The position numbers and the translations under genes were made by a program. 64,000 nt of DNA from Pollenia angustigena (taxonomy: Eukaryota; Arthropoda; Insecta; Diptera; Polleniidae): the NCBI GenBank assembly GCA_930367215.1, contig OV884059.1, positions 38,555,882 through 38,619,881 of the forward strand, given 5' to 3'. Position 1 is the first letter of the stretch. Every line of letters starts with the position of its first letter. Positions 9,216 to 20,544 of the stretch are shown in pieces. The notes beneath the pieces were generated by a model, which was given only the letters and a program-made list of their open reading frames with translations, was not told the DNA's origin and did no database searches.

Positions 9216-10180
9216 ACAACAAGTTAGAGTGCTATATTCGGCTGTGCCGAATCTTTGATACCCTCCACCGATAGTTCGAATGTTTAAGAAGTAATATCTG
9301 TATGATGTCTATTTATTATTATTATCTTAAACTGTGACGATTTGTTATTAATTATGGTTTTAGGCGACTAAACGGTTTTCCAGTAGTAGGGTTTATATGG
9401 ATCGACCATCACGAAATTTCACAGCGTCATTTCTAGTCCTTTAAAACTGTGACGTACCAATTTCTGTTATGATAGCATTATTTATTATGGTTTTAGGTGT
9501 ACTAAACTGTTTTCCGGGAGTAGGGTTTCTATGGGGCCTAGGGTAAATTATGTACCGATCTTCACGAAATTTCACAGTATCATTTATAGTCCTACAAAAA
9601 TGTGACGAGCCAAAGTTTGTTATGATTGCGTTATTTTTTTAGTAGGGTTTATATGGGGCCTAAGGCAAATTATGGACCGATCGTCACGAAATTTCACAGT
9701 GTTATTTCCAGTCCTAAAAAACTGGGACGTACCAAATTTTGTTACGCTAGCGTTATTTTTTACGGTTTTAGGCGTACTAAACTGTTTTCCGGGAGTAGTG
9801 TTTATATGGGGCTTAGGGTAAATTATAAACGGATCTTCACACGAAATTTAACAGCGTGATTTCCAGTTAAATAAAACAAATTTTCGCAAAATCTTATCTC
9901 ATTCCGTGCCTTGTTCCACCATTTATGTTATTTTTTGTAACAAATTTTTCATTTTTTTTAGGTGGTGGTTCCACATTTTGATTCATTGCTCTGGTCCTAC
10001 TGAACCGATTTTGCTGGATTTCAATCCCAAACTGCTTAGGATAACTACAAACAATTTGGCACCAAGTTTGTTCATTTCTTTTGAGTTGTTCGAAAGTGAG
10101 CGTGTTTTCAACAGAAGGACAGACGGACATGGCTAAATCGACTTAAAATTACTCAAGGACCCATAATATATATACTTTAT
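9216..10180 (-). repeat. dispersed repeat family 'GGTGGAGGGTAT', inverted copy
   Basis: Reverse-complement relative of the full copy at 33333-34393. It shares the end TGTGCCGAATCTTTGAT plus ATACCCTCCACC, the internal ~150-bp repeats (GTTTATATGGGGCC, TTTCACAG), the ACCGATTTTGCTGGATTTC block and the far end GACGGACATGGCTAAATCGA ... ACTTTATGGGG. The far terminus is truncated at about 10180. Similar sequence with repeated CCGTCTG motifs and 'CATAAAGTATATAT' is abundant in Drosophila genomes, so this is a widespread dipteran repeat; I do not assign a superfamily. Confidence 0.7.
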
Positions 10181-10207
10181 GGGGTAATTTCAATTTTTGG
10201 GAATACA

Positions 10208-10595
10208 AAATTTTAATTTCAAAAGATTTTGCTATTCGTGCTTAATTCCCAGTTTTTATTATTGATAAAAACACTTGAAATTTATTGTTGATGGGATAAG
10301 CTATTCCTATGCGCATTTCACTGGTTGCTTAGGCCAGATCATCAGAAAACTTCATCCATAAAGATTTTAGAAAAACTAAAGATATTAAACCAAATAAAAC
10401 TGTTAAACGTATAAGACTTATAGCAACACTTCTACTTGCAATAATATCAAAGTTTAAACAAAACACATCAACAATAAACAGTGGGTTTATCTCATCTTAC
10501 ATTCCCCACTACAATCAACAACAAATTTCAAGTGTTTTTATCAATAATAAAAACTGGGAATTAAGGAATAGCAAAATCTTTTGAAATTAAAATTT
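10208..10595. mobile_element. MITE with ~83-bp terminal inverted repeats
   Basis: Left arm about 10208-10290 and right arm about 10512-10595 are reverse complements with few mismatches (AAATTTTAATTTCAAAAGAT at the outer end, CACTTGAAATTTATTGTTG at the inner end). The 388-bp total with no reading frame is typical of a non-autonomous DNA element. No target duplication is obvious. Confidence 0.7.
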
Positions 10596-11340
10596 ATTAT
10601 AAACGTTAAAAATCAACACAATTCTAACTACTTACCTCTGCCATTGTTAAATTTCAATTTTGATTTTATTTCACAAAAACTATTTCATTCAAACAGCTGT
10701 TCAAACTATTTGCAAAATCTTGCAAGCGGAAATTTCTCCAGAAACATTTTGCAAGTTCTCTGACTTCCAACTGTCAAAAAATTCTCTTTTTGGCTCTTCC
10801 GCTGCAAGAGATTTAGAGTACGCAGACAACATTTTGCAACATTTTGCGCAAAATATATGTACGCAGACGGACCTAATATATGCAAGAATAGCATCTTTTG
10901 TGAACATAAAATTGAACTTTGTGTCTCATGCGTAAATAAGACTAATAACTAAATATTTTTTCTTTTGTATTATTTGACTGATTATCTTTAAAGACCGATT
11001 AAGAAAAAAGTAATTTTTTAACCTTTTTAGGTTTTGTTGTTTTAAAAAGTTAATTAATTTGTAAAGCCAAAAAAATAAGTTCAAATTCTTATTGAATTTT
11101 AGAGAGAAACATAATTTTTGTTGTTTATATTTTTTAACAAAACGCTAAAACAGATTTTTGTTTATTTTTAACTTTAAAAATTGGACCGCTAGAATTTATT
11201 TTTTTAAAAATTCGTCGATTCGACGAAGAGTAACCTTAATGTACAAAAATAAAGAGGAACCTTCCAGGGTTAAATAACATAATAAATGTGGTAGACGTTA
11301 AGATCAAATAGTAAAAGCTCAAAAATTCAAGACATATCTA
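10596..11340. other. AT-rich stretch without a recognised gene
   Basis: 10660-10935 is open on both strands for 62-91 codons with repeated TTTTGCAA motifs, but the peptides match nothing I know. The remainder is low-complexity AT-rich DNA. Confidence 0.3.
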
Positions 11341-11356
11341 GAAACTTGGGATAGAG

Positions 11357-11396
11357 TATAAAAACAGCGCAAAAGATGGCATTGCCAGTCAGTACT
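11357..11396 (+). promoter_or_regulatory. insect-type core promoter: TATA box + TCAGTA initiator, no gene downstream
   Basis: TATAAAAA at 11357-11364 lies about 30 bp before TCAGTA (A+1 at 11391), the canonical arthropod TATA-initiator spacing. A heat-shock-element-like GAACCTTCCAG lies about 90 bp upstream. A purine-rich, AT-rich leader-like sequence with TATAAATAAAGGCTGTG follows. No downstream frame of any size is present, so this may be a solo LTR or a detached promoter. Confidence 0.4.
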
Positions 11397-11811
11397 AGTT
11401 CCGTCATTGAAGATCATAATATTAAGTTTTTTAATTTTTTTTTTATAAAGGCTATAAATAAAGGCTGTGAAAGTGACACTACACAATTAAGTTAGTAAAA
11501 ATCAAAACGAGTTTGATATTTGCTCAAGCTTGTAAGACTGTACAGTTTAGTACAGTTCTGTTGTGGTTTTTAAGAGTTGACAACAAAAAATTAGAGCCGA
11601 AAAATAAGAATATTCTAGACAGGGTTCCTAATATTATGAAAAAATCGGCTGAATTGTGACACATTAAAAGCAGCAATAGACTCATGAACGTCTAATCCTA
11701 TGAAAATTAATGAAAAATTAAAAAAGACGAACATTTTTTCACTTTTTTGATTTACACATGTTTTCTTTTTAGATTACATATAAATTTAAAATAAAAAATT
11801 ACCGTTATATA
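11397..11811. other. leader-like and AT-rich stretch, no gene
   Basis: Follows the orphan promoter. It contains AATAAA-type signals near 11455 but no coding frame. Confidence 0.3.
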
Positions 11812-12039
11812 CAGGCCTGTTCTGAAAATCACGTGATTTCAAATCACGTGTTTTTGAAATCACACGTGTGATTTTGTGGTGTTCTGAAAGTCATACCGTT
11901 TTTGTGTTTCTCGGTATGCTTTCGGTAATTGAAGATAACACAAAAACGGGACACTATAATATCACACGTGTGATTTTAGCAGGCACATGTGATTTGAAAT
12001 CACGTGGTTTGAGTAAAAGTGATTTGCAGATCAGGCCTG
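11812..12039. mobile_element. MITE, 228 bp, ends CAGGCCTG(T/A)TCTG
   Basis: Terminal inverted repeats CAGGCCTGTTCTGAAAATCA and CAGGCCTGATCTGCAAATCA, with several internal palindromic ATCACGTGATTT / ATCACACGTGTGAT motifs near both ends. No exact target duplication is visible. Confidence 0.65.
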
Positions 12040-13069
12040 ATAGGAGTTTTACGCGGGAAAGAATTCCCGGGAATCCCGTTACATTTTTTTAAATTAATCC
12101 CGGTAAATTTTTTTCTGGAATTTTCGGGAATTTTAAATTAAATTTTTTGAAATTTTAATTTGTTTTAATATATTCTTTACTAAAACTACTAAAAACTACC
12201 TACTAATCGAACTATTTTTCCTACGCCAATAAACCAACGGCCTTTTTAATTGCTGATGAAATGTCTAAAAAGCTTCTTGAAGTAGAAAATGAAAATGTAC
12301 ACGATACACACCAGATGATGAACCACTACAAATTCTAAAAAAATAGTTGTAAAGAAAATACAAAAGCCTAAAAGTATATAAAACAAGAATTTGACGTCCA
12401 TAAAGTCACGGATAACAGGCCAATAAATTTATTATCTTTGTATGATGCGCTTCTTACTATAAAACCAACGAGAGCACTTTTTCGTTAGCAGGCAATATAC
12501 ATACATATCAACAAGGATAAGAATAGAATCTCTGGTGAGCTTTATTATATAAAACGCAACGCCAAAGAATTGCATTGAAAGAAACAACAAAATTACAAAA
12601 TATTTATGACTTTGTTTTTGCTTTCAATGTAATTCTTTATTGGGACCATAGATCTTCCCGAGTGCAACTTTTACAGTTCAAATGAATGGAAAATTTGTTC
12701 CAACACGTCGGTATATAAATCTGTCAAATCGGGTAAAAAATGGGCAAATTATGAACAAAATAATCATAAAATGGCCTAAAATACATCAAAATTATTACAA
12801 AAACCTTTATTTTAGGGATGTCATATGACCTATGGATACGACTTATACATCACTTATATCAAAACATCGGAAATTTCCAGTAGAACACATTTTCTAAAAA
12901 CTCGGAAAAATTTGTTCAGATACAAAAAAGCAAAGACCAAATTTTTTTTAAATATCCACTTTCTAAATTTTATAACCCAAGTAAATGGTAAATTTCTTCT
13001 TTAACACGTCGGTATATAAATCTCTTAAAAATGGCTGAGTTATACTCAAATACTGAAATCCTAAAATTA
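12040..13069. other. transposon debris and AT-rich DNA
   Basis: 12050-12145 carries CCCGGGAATCCCG-type motifs like those at the ends of the 15.5-18.6 kb element. A short hairpin (AAAGAATTGCATTGAAAG with one mismatch to its partner) lies at 12565-12640. The motif CACGTCGGTATATAAATCT occurs twice (near 12705 and 13005). No gene seen. Confidence 0.4.
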
Positions 13070-13205
13070 CTCTTTATACCCTTCACCGAAGGTAAAAGGG
13101 AATATATAACTTTGTCATTTCGTTTGTAATTTTGATAGTACACCCTATAAAGTTCTGGGTCCTTATGAAAAGCGAAGTTCAAATCCGGTTGTCCGCCTCT
13201 TACAT
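13070..13205 (+). repeat. fragment of a TATACCC-ended dipteran dispersed repeat
   Basis: Reads TTTATACCCTTCACC..., ACTTTGTCATTTCG, CCCTATAAAG and GGGTCCTTATG, the same succession of blocks seen reversed at 45396-46250. Truncated after about 135 bp. Confidence 0.55.
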
Positions 13206-13607
13206 GTCCTTCCTTACTTCAGTTTGTTCGTACTTTTTGTCAAGAAAAACATACGGGCATGTTCTATAAATTGAAATGAAGTGGATTTAAAATCGAGCAA
13301 ATTTTAAAAACGACACTGTACTAAAATTTCATACAAACATTCCATTTTATCAATTAAATTTTGTGAGTACCAATTAGCTTTACAAGAATAAATCTTAAAA
13401 CCAGGAAAAACAACGGTCATTTTGTAAAAGATTGAACTTAAAATCTCGCTCGATTGTAATTTCACTTCACTATCCCGAAAATTGGGCATAAGCCAAATTC
13501 ATAAAAAAAAGGATAGAATAATTAGGTTGAAATATCTCAGAAAAGGAACAAAATTTCACAAGGGTTAAACATTTGTTTTATAGGTTATTAGCAGGGCTTT
13601 TAGATGA
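13206..13607. other. AT-rich stretch, nothing recognised
   Basis: No conserved frame, repeat terminus or RNA gene seen between the dispersed-repeat fragment and the target duplication of the next hAT element. Confidence 0.3.
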
Positions 13608-13741
13608 CCTATCGTTAGGGATGAAACGATACCTCTAAGGTATCGATACTTTTACTCGATGTGGTATCGCTCGTAAAGTATCGATACCTACTTAGAATCG
13701 AAGAAAAAGTATCGATACTTAGTTACTTGTATGGGTACTTG

Positions 13742-13955
13742 CAAGGCGAATTTATAACAGGTAAGTGCAACTCTACAACTACAAAACAAGGCAAATTAAC
13801 TCCATGTATTTTGTTTTTGCAATTTTCTGACTTGTTGTCAAATTTCAGTATAGAAACAAAACAATATTTTGACGTTTCACCATTTTTTTAATTCGCCGTG
13901 GATACAGCTGATGAACGGCGGACGAGTTGAGCTTACCTGGAGTTAATTCGCCTTG
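13742..13955. mobile_element. hAT MITE 'CAAGGCGAATT', copy 1
   Basis: 214 bp, terminal repeats CAAGGCGAATTTATAACAGG and CAAGGCGAATTAACTCCAGG, exact 8-bp duplication GGTACTTG at 13734-13741 and 13956-13963. Confidence 0.9.
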
Positions 13956-14168
13956 GGTACTTGTATCGGTTTGTATGATAAAAGAATAGAAAGCAGCATT
14001 TAAAATCGTTCTTATTAGTGTTTTATTACTATACAATAAAATAAGAACTTCGACCTATTAGAATTTTTGTGCAAAACGATAAGTGTATAGATTAAGACCA
14101 CTTTTAGTTGCCACCTCGTACCAATTTCCTTTTTTATCTTAGGAAACAAAATTTTATAGAACGTTCAG

Positions 14169-14410
14169 CAGCCGTATTCTGTAATTCGCTTAGCTAAAGC
14201 TAAATCTCGATCGCTAAAATGCCTTAGAGAACACAAAATTGAAAAATTTTAGCGATGACATTTAAAGCTAAAATTGCGGCGAATTAAATTTGTATGACGT
14301 TACTAAATTTAGCAATGCACGTTACATAATTGCATTCGTACCCAAAAACCGCTAAATCAATTTTTTAGATTTTTAGCGATAGAGATTTAGCGAATTACAG
14401 AATACGGCTG
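14169..14410. mobile_element. MITE 'CAGCCGTATTCTG', 242 bp
   Basis: Terminal repeats CAGCCGTATTCTGTAATTCG (both ends) with internal CGCTAAA motifs. Flanked by the 3-bp CAG at 14166-14168 and 14411-14413, Harbinger-like in duplication length. Confidence 0.75.
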
Positions 14411-14832
14411 CAGGATAACAACCTTTATTCACCTTTTATTCCAGAAATCAACAATGTCACTAAGAATTTATCTTAAATGTAAATATGTATTTTATTTCCT
14501 TTCAATAATTTCTCAAGCTCAAGGTCCGTTTTATATAAAGAATATTTATTTAAAATTTATTCAATATTTCGCTATCTCAATGGAAAGCTTCTTCAGGGAT
14601 TTTTTTGTTTTTTTATATTTCAAAAAAAATTTTTAAAAAAGGAAATAATATTAAGAAGGTCGAAGAATTTAAGCTAAATAATTTATGTATTTTATTTTTA
14701 AATTGATAAATATATAATAAAGGGTGGTAAAACCTTAATCCTTGATGTTAATTGTGAGTCACACCTTAACGTCAAGTTTTTTGCGCAACTTACATTGACC
14801 TATCTTTGTTTCAGTATTTGACAACTTCGATT

Positions 14833-15544
14833 ATGGAGAGGTACACAATTCAGCAGCGCGTTAAGTCCCAATTTCCACAATACAAGTCTTATTGACTTAT
14901 CACATTTTCTTCTTTGAATCAGCTTCGGCGTTTTCAGGGGTCAAGTCTTATTATTTATCTGTTATTCCATTTGTATGAATGTATATGTGCGTTTTTACAT
15001 TTCGCACATACAACACACACAAAAAATCACACACGCTACGAAATTAACTTTGTACAACGAAATTAAATATGAAAGATAATTTTCAAAATAGACCTGCTGA
15101 AAATTACGAATGAGAAAATAAAACGCATATGACGAGAACAGCAAGCTGAGTACTCGTTTTTTTCCCCTCGTCACTCTCGCATACAAACTAGCAAGCTGAT
15201 CAATAAGACTTGCATTGTGGAAATTGGGACTAAGATTAACAAAGCCTTTTACGAAAATGGGCGTACAATCAAAATGCATTTAATGCACATCGTGATTTTT
15301 TTGGCCAGTATAATCGACCAAATGTTTCCACAATCGGGAGAATTGCGCGTAAATTTCAGCAAACCGGGTCTGTAGGAAATGGGAAAATATATGTGCATGC
15401 TCCCCAGTTAGTTCTGCGGCTGCCGGCGTCTTCCAAAATGAGGTCGGCCAAGCAATTATCGTGAATGGTGTTCGCTTCGCGGGATGATAACGGACTTCTT
15501 ATAGCCAGAAATTGAGGAAATGGACCTAGATGATATATGGTTTA
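14833..15544 (+). pseudogene. mariner-like transposase relic (DUF4817-type helix-turn-helix)
   Basis: Degenerate transposase. It starts MERYTIQQRV at 14833, is cut by a 366-bp MITE after the tenth codon, and resumes with AFYENGRT and, in another frame, FFGQYNRPNVSTIGRIARKF followed by QQTGSV, the typical N-terminal DNA-binding region of this mariner branch. A later piece reads NGVRF, MITDFL, a stop, then PEIEEMDLDDIWF, which normally stands just before the second catalytic aspartate. The frame is broken by shifts and stops and ends where the next element begins (about 15545). Non-functional. Confidence 0.75.
14865..15230. mobile_element. MITE 'GTCCCAATTTCCACAAT', 366 bp, TAA duplication
   Basis: 32-bp terminal repeats, nearly identical (GTCCCAATTTCCACAATACA vs ...ATGCA). 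Flanked by TAA at 14862-14864 and 15231-15233. Sits inside the mariner relic after codon 10. A diverged relative is at about 56600-56817. Confidence 0.85.
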
Positions 15545-16129
15545 TAGGTGTGGACCCGGGATTCGGTATTTTTAATTCAAAAAAAGGGATCTCGGGACGG
15601 ATCAGGATTTTTCGGGATTTTCCCCATATTTATACTACTCATATATAAAAGCCAATTTTAAAATTCATATACATAATTATAATTTAATGTTTATGTATAA
15701 GAATTAAAACCAATTAATTCATGAAGAAAATTAAACTCATTACAAAATAAAACTGTTTAATGTATTCTTTTAAAGTAATATGGAAGTATTATGTATTAAA
15801 ACTTATATTTTAAAAAGATTCTTAAACAAATTAATGACGTCAGATAATTGATACCTTATTTAATCGCAAACATATGCTGCCGACGAAACCAATATTATCA
15901 TTCAACACTTCTGTGTGGTATCGTAAATAAATAACTACATATATGCTATATGACAATATTTAATTTATTTTATCTCAATTATATAAATGCAAGTATTAAT
16001 CTAATAAAAAAAACTTTTATGTGGCAAAAGACTTTTGGTAGAACCCCCTAAAGTTGTTAACACCTTTTTGCACAACTTGCATTTTGCGTGGCACCATCTG
16101 ATTTGGTTTTTGTGGTACATAATGCATTG

Positions 16130-16425
16130 CAAGGCGAATTGAACAAGGTTAGTGCAACTCTACAATTACAAAAAACCCCATGTATTTTTTTTTGCAATTT
16201 AATAGGCGGTTGTCAAAAATGCTGACAAGGCAAAAATTGATTGAAAAACAAAATACTAATAATAAATTCACTTTATTTATTTGCAGTTTTTCTAAGAAAT
16301 TTTTTCGGTTATTTTGGCGCAAAACATAAACAAAATTATATTTTGACGTTTCCCTATTATTTTTTAATTCGCCGTGGAGACAGCTGATTAACGGCTGACG
16401 AGTTTACTTTGTTGAATTCGCCTTG
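16130..16425. mobile_element. hAT MITE 'CAAGGCGAATT', copy 2
   Basis: 296 bp, terminal repeats CAAGGCGAATTGAAC and CAAGGCGAATTCAAC, exact 8-bp duplication ATGCATTG at 16122-16129 and 16426-16433. Confidence 0.9.
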
Positions 16426-16458
16426 ATGCATTGCATGTAACATTTATTCACTTGTGAC

Positions 16459-16669
16459 CAAGGCGAATTAACTCCAGGTAAGCTCAACTCGTCAGCCGTT
16501 CATCAGCTGTATCCACGGCGAATTAAAAAAATGGTGAAACGTCAAAATATTGTTTTGTTTCTATACTGAAATTTGACAAGTCAGAAAATTGCAAAAACAA
16601 AATACATGGAGTTAATTCGCCTTGTTTTGTAGTTGTAGAGTTGCACTTACCTGTTATAAATTCGCCTTG
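16459..16669. mobile_element. hAT MITE 'CAAGGCGAATT', copy 3 (inverted relative to copy 1)
   Basis: 211 bp, exact 8-bp duplication CTTGTGAC at 16451-16458 and 16670-16677. Body nearly identical to copy 1 in reverse, only 33 bp from copy 2. Confidence 0.9.
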
Positions 16670-16699
16670 CTTGTGACTTTTTTTGTAATCAGTTAAAAA

Positions 16700-17182
16700 T
16701 TATGCTATGTTCATACGAAGTTATAAACCACTCGTTTCGCTCGTTGAAACTAGTTTGCCAAACATGCTGTTCATACGATTCATTCCTGTTTCATTTTGAA
16801 ATTTTTTTTGTGTTGTTAGTGTGATTTTTTTTAAATAGATAAAAAAAGTAAATAAAACTTAAACATATATTATTTTACACTTTTATTGATATTATTATGT
16901 TATAATTATTACTTTATTTTATTAGACATCAATTTTTATTTTGTTTTTTTCTTTGTTTTGCTTTTTTTTGAGAGCTAGTTCAGATAAACTAACGATAAAT
17001 GTTATCAAAATTGGAGATGATAGTACATTTTTCCTGTTTCGCAGCCGGTTTCAAAATGAAACGACTTGTTTCGCTCACAAAATTTTGTATGGGGAAACAA
17101 GTCGTTTCAATCATGTTTGGGGCGCGAAACAGGAATAAGAGAGCGAAACACGAATATTGCTGTCCGTGTGAACATGGTATTA
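16700..17182. mobile_element. degenerate inverted-repeat element with GTTTCG/CGAAAC subterminal repeats
   Basis: The left (TGTTCATACGAAG...) and right (inverted ATGTTCACACGGACAG...) ends are partly complementary, and CGTTTCGCTC / GAGCGAAAC motifs recur at both ends. Termini not resolved. Confidence 0.4.
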
Positions 17183-17195
17183 GATTCATGGCCAG

Positions 17196-18500
17196 CAGGG
17201 CTGCCAGATTTGACGATTTTTTGTTCCCAAACTAGCAAAGTGCCGATTTGCTGATTTTTGTCTAAAAAGTGACGATTTTTTCAGTCTCCAAAGTCTGAAT
17301 AAAATGTTTAACAGCCGTATCTTAATAAGAGCGGAAGGCGGAACTGATATGCCATACCAAAGCGAGAGCGTCAACGTTGTATCACGAACAGAAGTTATAG
17401 CTTTCTTGTTTAATAAAACCCACAAGTTATAAATAAAAATAGAGATAAAAACGCTAGATTGACCAAAAAATAGCTGAATTGCCATTTTTAATTAAAAATA
17501 GCGGCAAACTTCACTACTAAACGAGCTGTCAAAATCGGGGTTTCTTATTGCAAAACTCGTACCGCTTTTGTTTAGTTACGGCTGTAATATGCAAGTCTTA
17601 AGAAAATCTTTGATTATTTTCAGAGTACAAGAACAACAATGTTACGCTTTGCTTATCTTTCGCCAAAACCATCATCGAATGAACCTTTTACGGTTCTCTG
17701 TATAAATCAGATTTTCAACAATTATACGCCAAGCATTTCACGAGCTGTAAGAGAATATCTACATGAGTCTCAAACGATTCTTGACATGAAAGTCTCGCTA
17801 GATTACACTACTTGACAGTTTTATGACTAAATGAATCTGATACCTAATCTTTATGTAAAATTGTCCGCTGAATCTGACTTGTCAAAAGTAGAACAGTTTT
17901 TGAGATATTCCAAAACAACCGTTATTTGTGTTTTTAAAAAAAAGATTATGTGACTGAAATTCAATAAATGGTAGAGTTTTAGTGGACAAAATATCAAACT
18001 TCATTATAAATTTGATGATTTTTTGCAATTTTTTTTTTTATATTTGAATCCAGCGGACAATTTTACAACAAGATAAAATGTTAGATTCATTTGGTCACGA
18101 CTTTGGTGGAAATTTGTGACGCAGTGTTATCTTTACCCACCTCTTCAACGATTCCCACAACGATTGAAGAAGCGTCTTTCTCGTGCTATGGAAGAATCTG
18201 ACTCGTGGTACAGTTTTTCCCGTGTGAGAAATCTTCTGCGATTAAAAAATGCTGTCATCGACGATTAAAGACGCTCTTTATGAGACTCACAGTAGCTCTT
18301 ACACGTTTGAAAATGCTAGCTGGGTATAAAGTAATTATGTTTTTATTTGACAGTTTTTTTTTTATAGAATTCGAACAAAAATTCTTTAAAAACAACTAAA
18401 TTTTAAGTTGTCCGATTTTTTGACGATTTTTCGAAACGATAAAGACGATTTTTTTCTCAACAAACTGATGATTTTCTCATAAATTTATCTGGTAGCCCTG
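17196..18500. mobile_element. non-autonomous hAT element 'CAGGGCTGCCAGAT', 1,305 bp
   Basis: Ends CAGGGCTGCCAGATTTGACG and inverted CAGGGCTACCAGATAAATTT, with many TGACGATTTTT subterminal motifs. Exact 8-bp duplication ATGGCCAG at 17188-17195 and 18501-18508. No transposase remains. Confidence 0.92.
17312..17584. mobile_element. MITE 'CAGCCGTAWCT' nested in the hAT element
   Basis: 273 bp, ends CAGCCGTATCTTAATAAGAG and CAGCCGTAACTAAACAAAAG, TAA duplication at 17309-17311 and 17585-17587. Terminal motif shared with the 14169 MITE. Confidence 0.8.
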
Positions 18501-18851
18501 ATGGCCAGTATGATTTAATATTAAATTTTTACAAAGCCCAAAATCTCGGGATTTTTATATCAAACCCCGTGATTTGGAACTTAAGTTTTTAGAAAAATCC
18601 CGGGTTTTCGGTATTCGGGATTGGCATTCCTAGTGTTTACTCGTCAAACGGTTTCTTGATACCGTTACTGCTACTCCAGCTTTGGAAAATAATCAAAAAT
18701 TTAAGATTGATTTCAATACCAAAGTTAAACGATTACTTTTTACCGATACTACTTGGTACTCGGTTGCTAAGTATCGATTTCAAAAATACTTGGTACTTAT
18801 ATAAAAGTATCGAATATGTACTTGTATTTACTCGTACCGTTTCATCCCTAC

Positions 18852-20527
18852 CAGTGATGCCAACTTTTTGAGAGCAAAAAGCACTTTAAAATTTAAAAAA
18901 GCACTATTTCGAACAAAAAAAAGCGTTAAAAAGCCCTAAGCCATTTTTACAATTTCATTAAACACAAAACAAGTTGCATTCGGCTGTGTGAGGGATTTTC
19001 ATTTTAAATTGAATAAAAAAAAATATATTTACATTCGTAAATAAACATTTTTAAACGTATTATTATTATCTTCAATAAAACTATCATCCAAATCACTTGT
19101 ATCACCATCAGCTGAGTTTGAATTGGCCATAAAACAGTTTTAAAGTAATACAGTGCGAGCTCGATTTTCGTAACTCGAAAAAATCGTACCTGTTGCAATT
19201 ACCGAAAATTTGCAATGACCGACCATTCCTTATTTTAATAGAAAAACCTTATATTAAATAATTCTATATTAAAATCGTGCAAAGTTTAATAAAACAATCG
19301 GCATATGATATTTACCAATTATTTTAACCTATGTACGCTTCTGAATGAAGAAGACAAATAAGGTGCAAAATAGAAAAACATGTATGTTTGTATTCTGATA
19401 CTTAGTCAACCTTTTTGCTATAGCACTAGAGGTAGAAGTGTACAACACGCGGTTAATCGGAGACGAGTGTCGTGTGTTTGAAAACTAAAGCGCATGAAAA
19501 AATGGCAGGTTAAACAACGCTCGTTAAAAAAGCATTTTCTGTCAGCTGTTTTTAATTTATTAAACACTTTGCTTGTATCAAGTTACGGCTCTTTTTTGTT
19601 TTTAAAGTCTTTGCGTCCTTTTTCTATTTTATATGTCTACATCTTAAAAAAAAATGTTTACTGAAAACAAATATATCATTTTTATTACGATTGCTTAATA
19701 CAGGAAAAGCCCGGTATTACGAATGACTGAGAGATTCGTAATACCGAACTTTTTTTAAATACAAAATTAACTACATTTATCATTAAATCGAGCTTTTATT
19801 AACACCATGTTTATTGAACTTGCATACGTAAAATCGGTAGTAAATGATGGTTTGTATGAAGCTTGCAAACTTTTTTCAACTGCTTTTTCTTGCAATACTC
19901 TCATCACTAAAGAAATGTGTAAACAATTTTATTTACCATCTTTATTAAAGTGCAAATCGAAGACTGGTATTCCATACTTTTGCGATATTAGAGAAGGACT
20001 TACTTTTACTTACACCTTTTTACATTCTTTTAAAATATTTATTTTTTCACTGAATGATATTCTTTTTCTATTTAACATCTTGCTTCCACAACACTTCAAA
20101 CTGTGATCTGTGCTTCAAACAAAACTCTTTAATTATGCTTAAAACTAGTCTACGTGTTGTATTACTTTGTAACAAATAAAAAAGCCCATCCAGCATGTAA
20201 CCATTCGTTAAACCGGGACAAACAAATGTTGATCGTTCGTTAAATAAGGTAACTAATGAAAATTGCTCATTCGTTATATCGGATTTTCGTTAAAGTGAGT
20301 ATTTGTTATATCGAGCTTTGCCTGAATGTTGTCAACGCTAAAAAGTGTGACGTTTTGTAAAATTTCCAAATTGCTAGGAAGCCTATCATTTGAAGGCACT
20401 AACGAAAAATTGAAAAAGCACCAAGTTAGTGCTTTTCCTTAGTTTGGCACTAAGGATAAAATTTTGGCATTTTGAGGCATCAAAAAGTACCATAAATAGT
20501 GCCAAAAGCACTAAGTTGGCATCGCTG
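18852..20527. mobile_element. non-autonomous hAT element 'CAGYGATGCCAACTT', 1,676 bp
   Basis: Ends CAGTGATGCCAACTTTTTGA and CAGCGATGCCAACTTAGTGC with AAAAAGCACT subterminal repeats. Exact 8-bp duplication ATCCCTAC at 18844-18851 and 20528-20535. That duplication is part of the outer element's right end, so it inserted into the last bases of the outer element. Confidence 0.92.
19151..20327. mobile_element. possible Tigger/pogo-like relic inside the hAT element
   Basis: The left edge CAGTGCGAGCTCGATTTTCG is preceded by TA. The right edge reads, inverted, CAGGCAAAGCTCGATATAAC, and ATTCGTTATATCGG / CGTTAAACCGGGA motifs lie inside. Such GAGCTCGAT..AACGAA ends are typical of pogo/Tigger elements. 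A 99-codon frame at 19807-20106 has no recognised domain. Confidence 0.4.
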
Positions 20528-20544
20528 ATCCCTACCTATCGTTG

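Larger units (their letters stand above)
15545..18632. mobile_element. probable hAT-like element with CCCGGG-rich ends, nested contents
   Basis: The left end carries GGACCCGGGATTCGGTATT and the right end CGGTATTCGGGATTGGCATT. Both are followed inward by repeated TCGGGATTT motifs. The left end interrupts the mariner relic. The flanks ATGGTTTA and GTGTTTAC are not identical, so the target duplication is unproven. Confidence 0.45.
13616..20534. mobile_element. large hAT-like element with many nested insertions
   Basis: Ends TAGGGATGAAACGATAC (left) and the inverted GTACCGTTTCATCCCTA (right, interrupted by another element). It is flanked by the 8-bp duplication CCTATCGT at 13608-13615 and 20535-20542. 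Subterminal GGTATCGATAC motifs repeat inside both ends. No transposase of its own is recognised; most of its length is later insertions. Confidence 0.75.

Noticed and set aside
9894..10136. Open frames on both strands over the dispersed repeat
   Set aside because: They recur in every copy of a non-coding repeat, shift freely between copies and match no domain.
10660..10935. 91-codon plus frame and 68-codon minus frame
   Set aside because: Overlapping open frames on both strands over TTTTGCAA-rich DNA; no motif, start context or splice support.
16941..17254. Overlapping 62-78-codon frames
   Set aside because: Multiple overlapping frames on both strands across GTTTCG repeats of a degenerate element.
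15545..18632. 8-bp target duplication for the CCCGGG-ended element
   Set aside because: Flanks ATGGTTTA and GTGTTTAC do not match well enough; the element is reported with low confidence.
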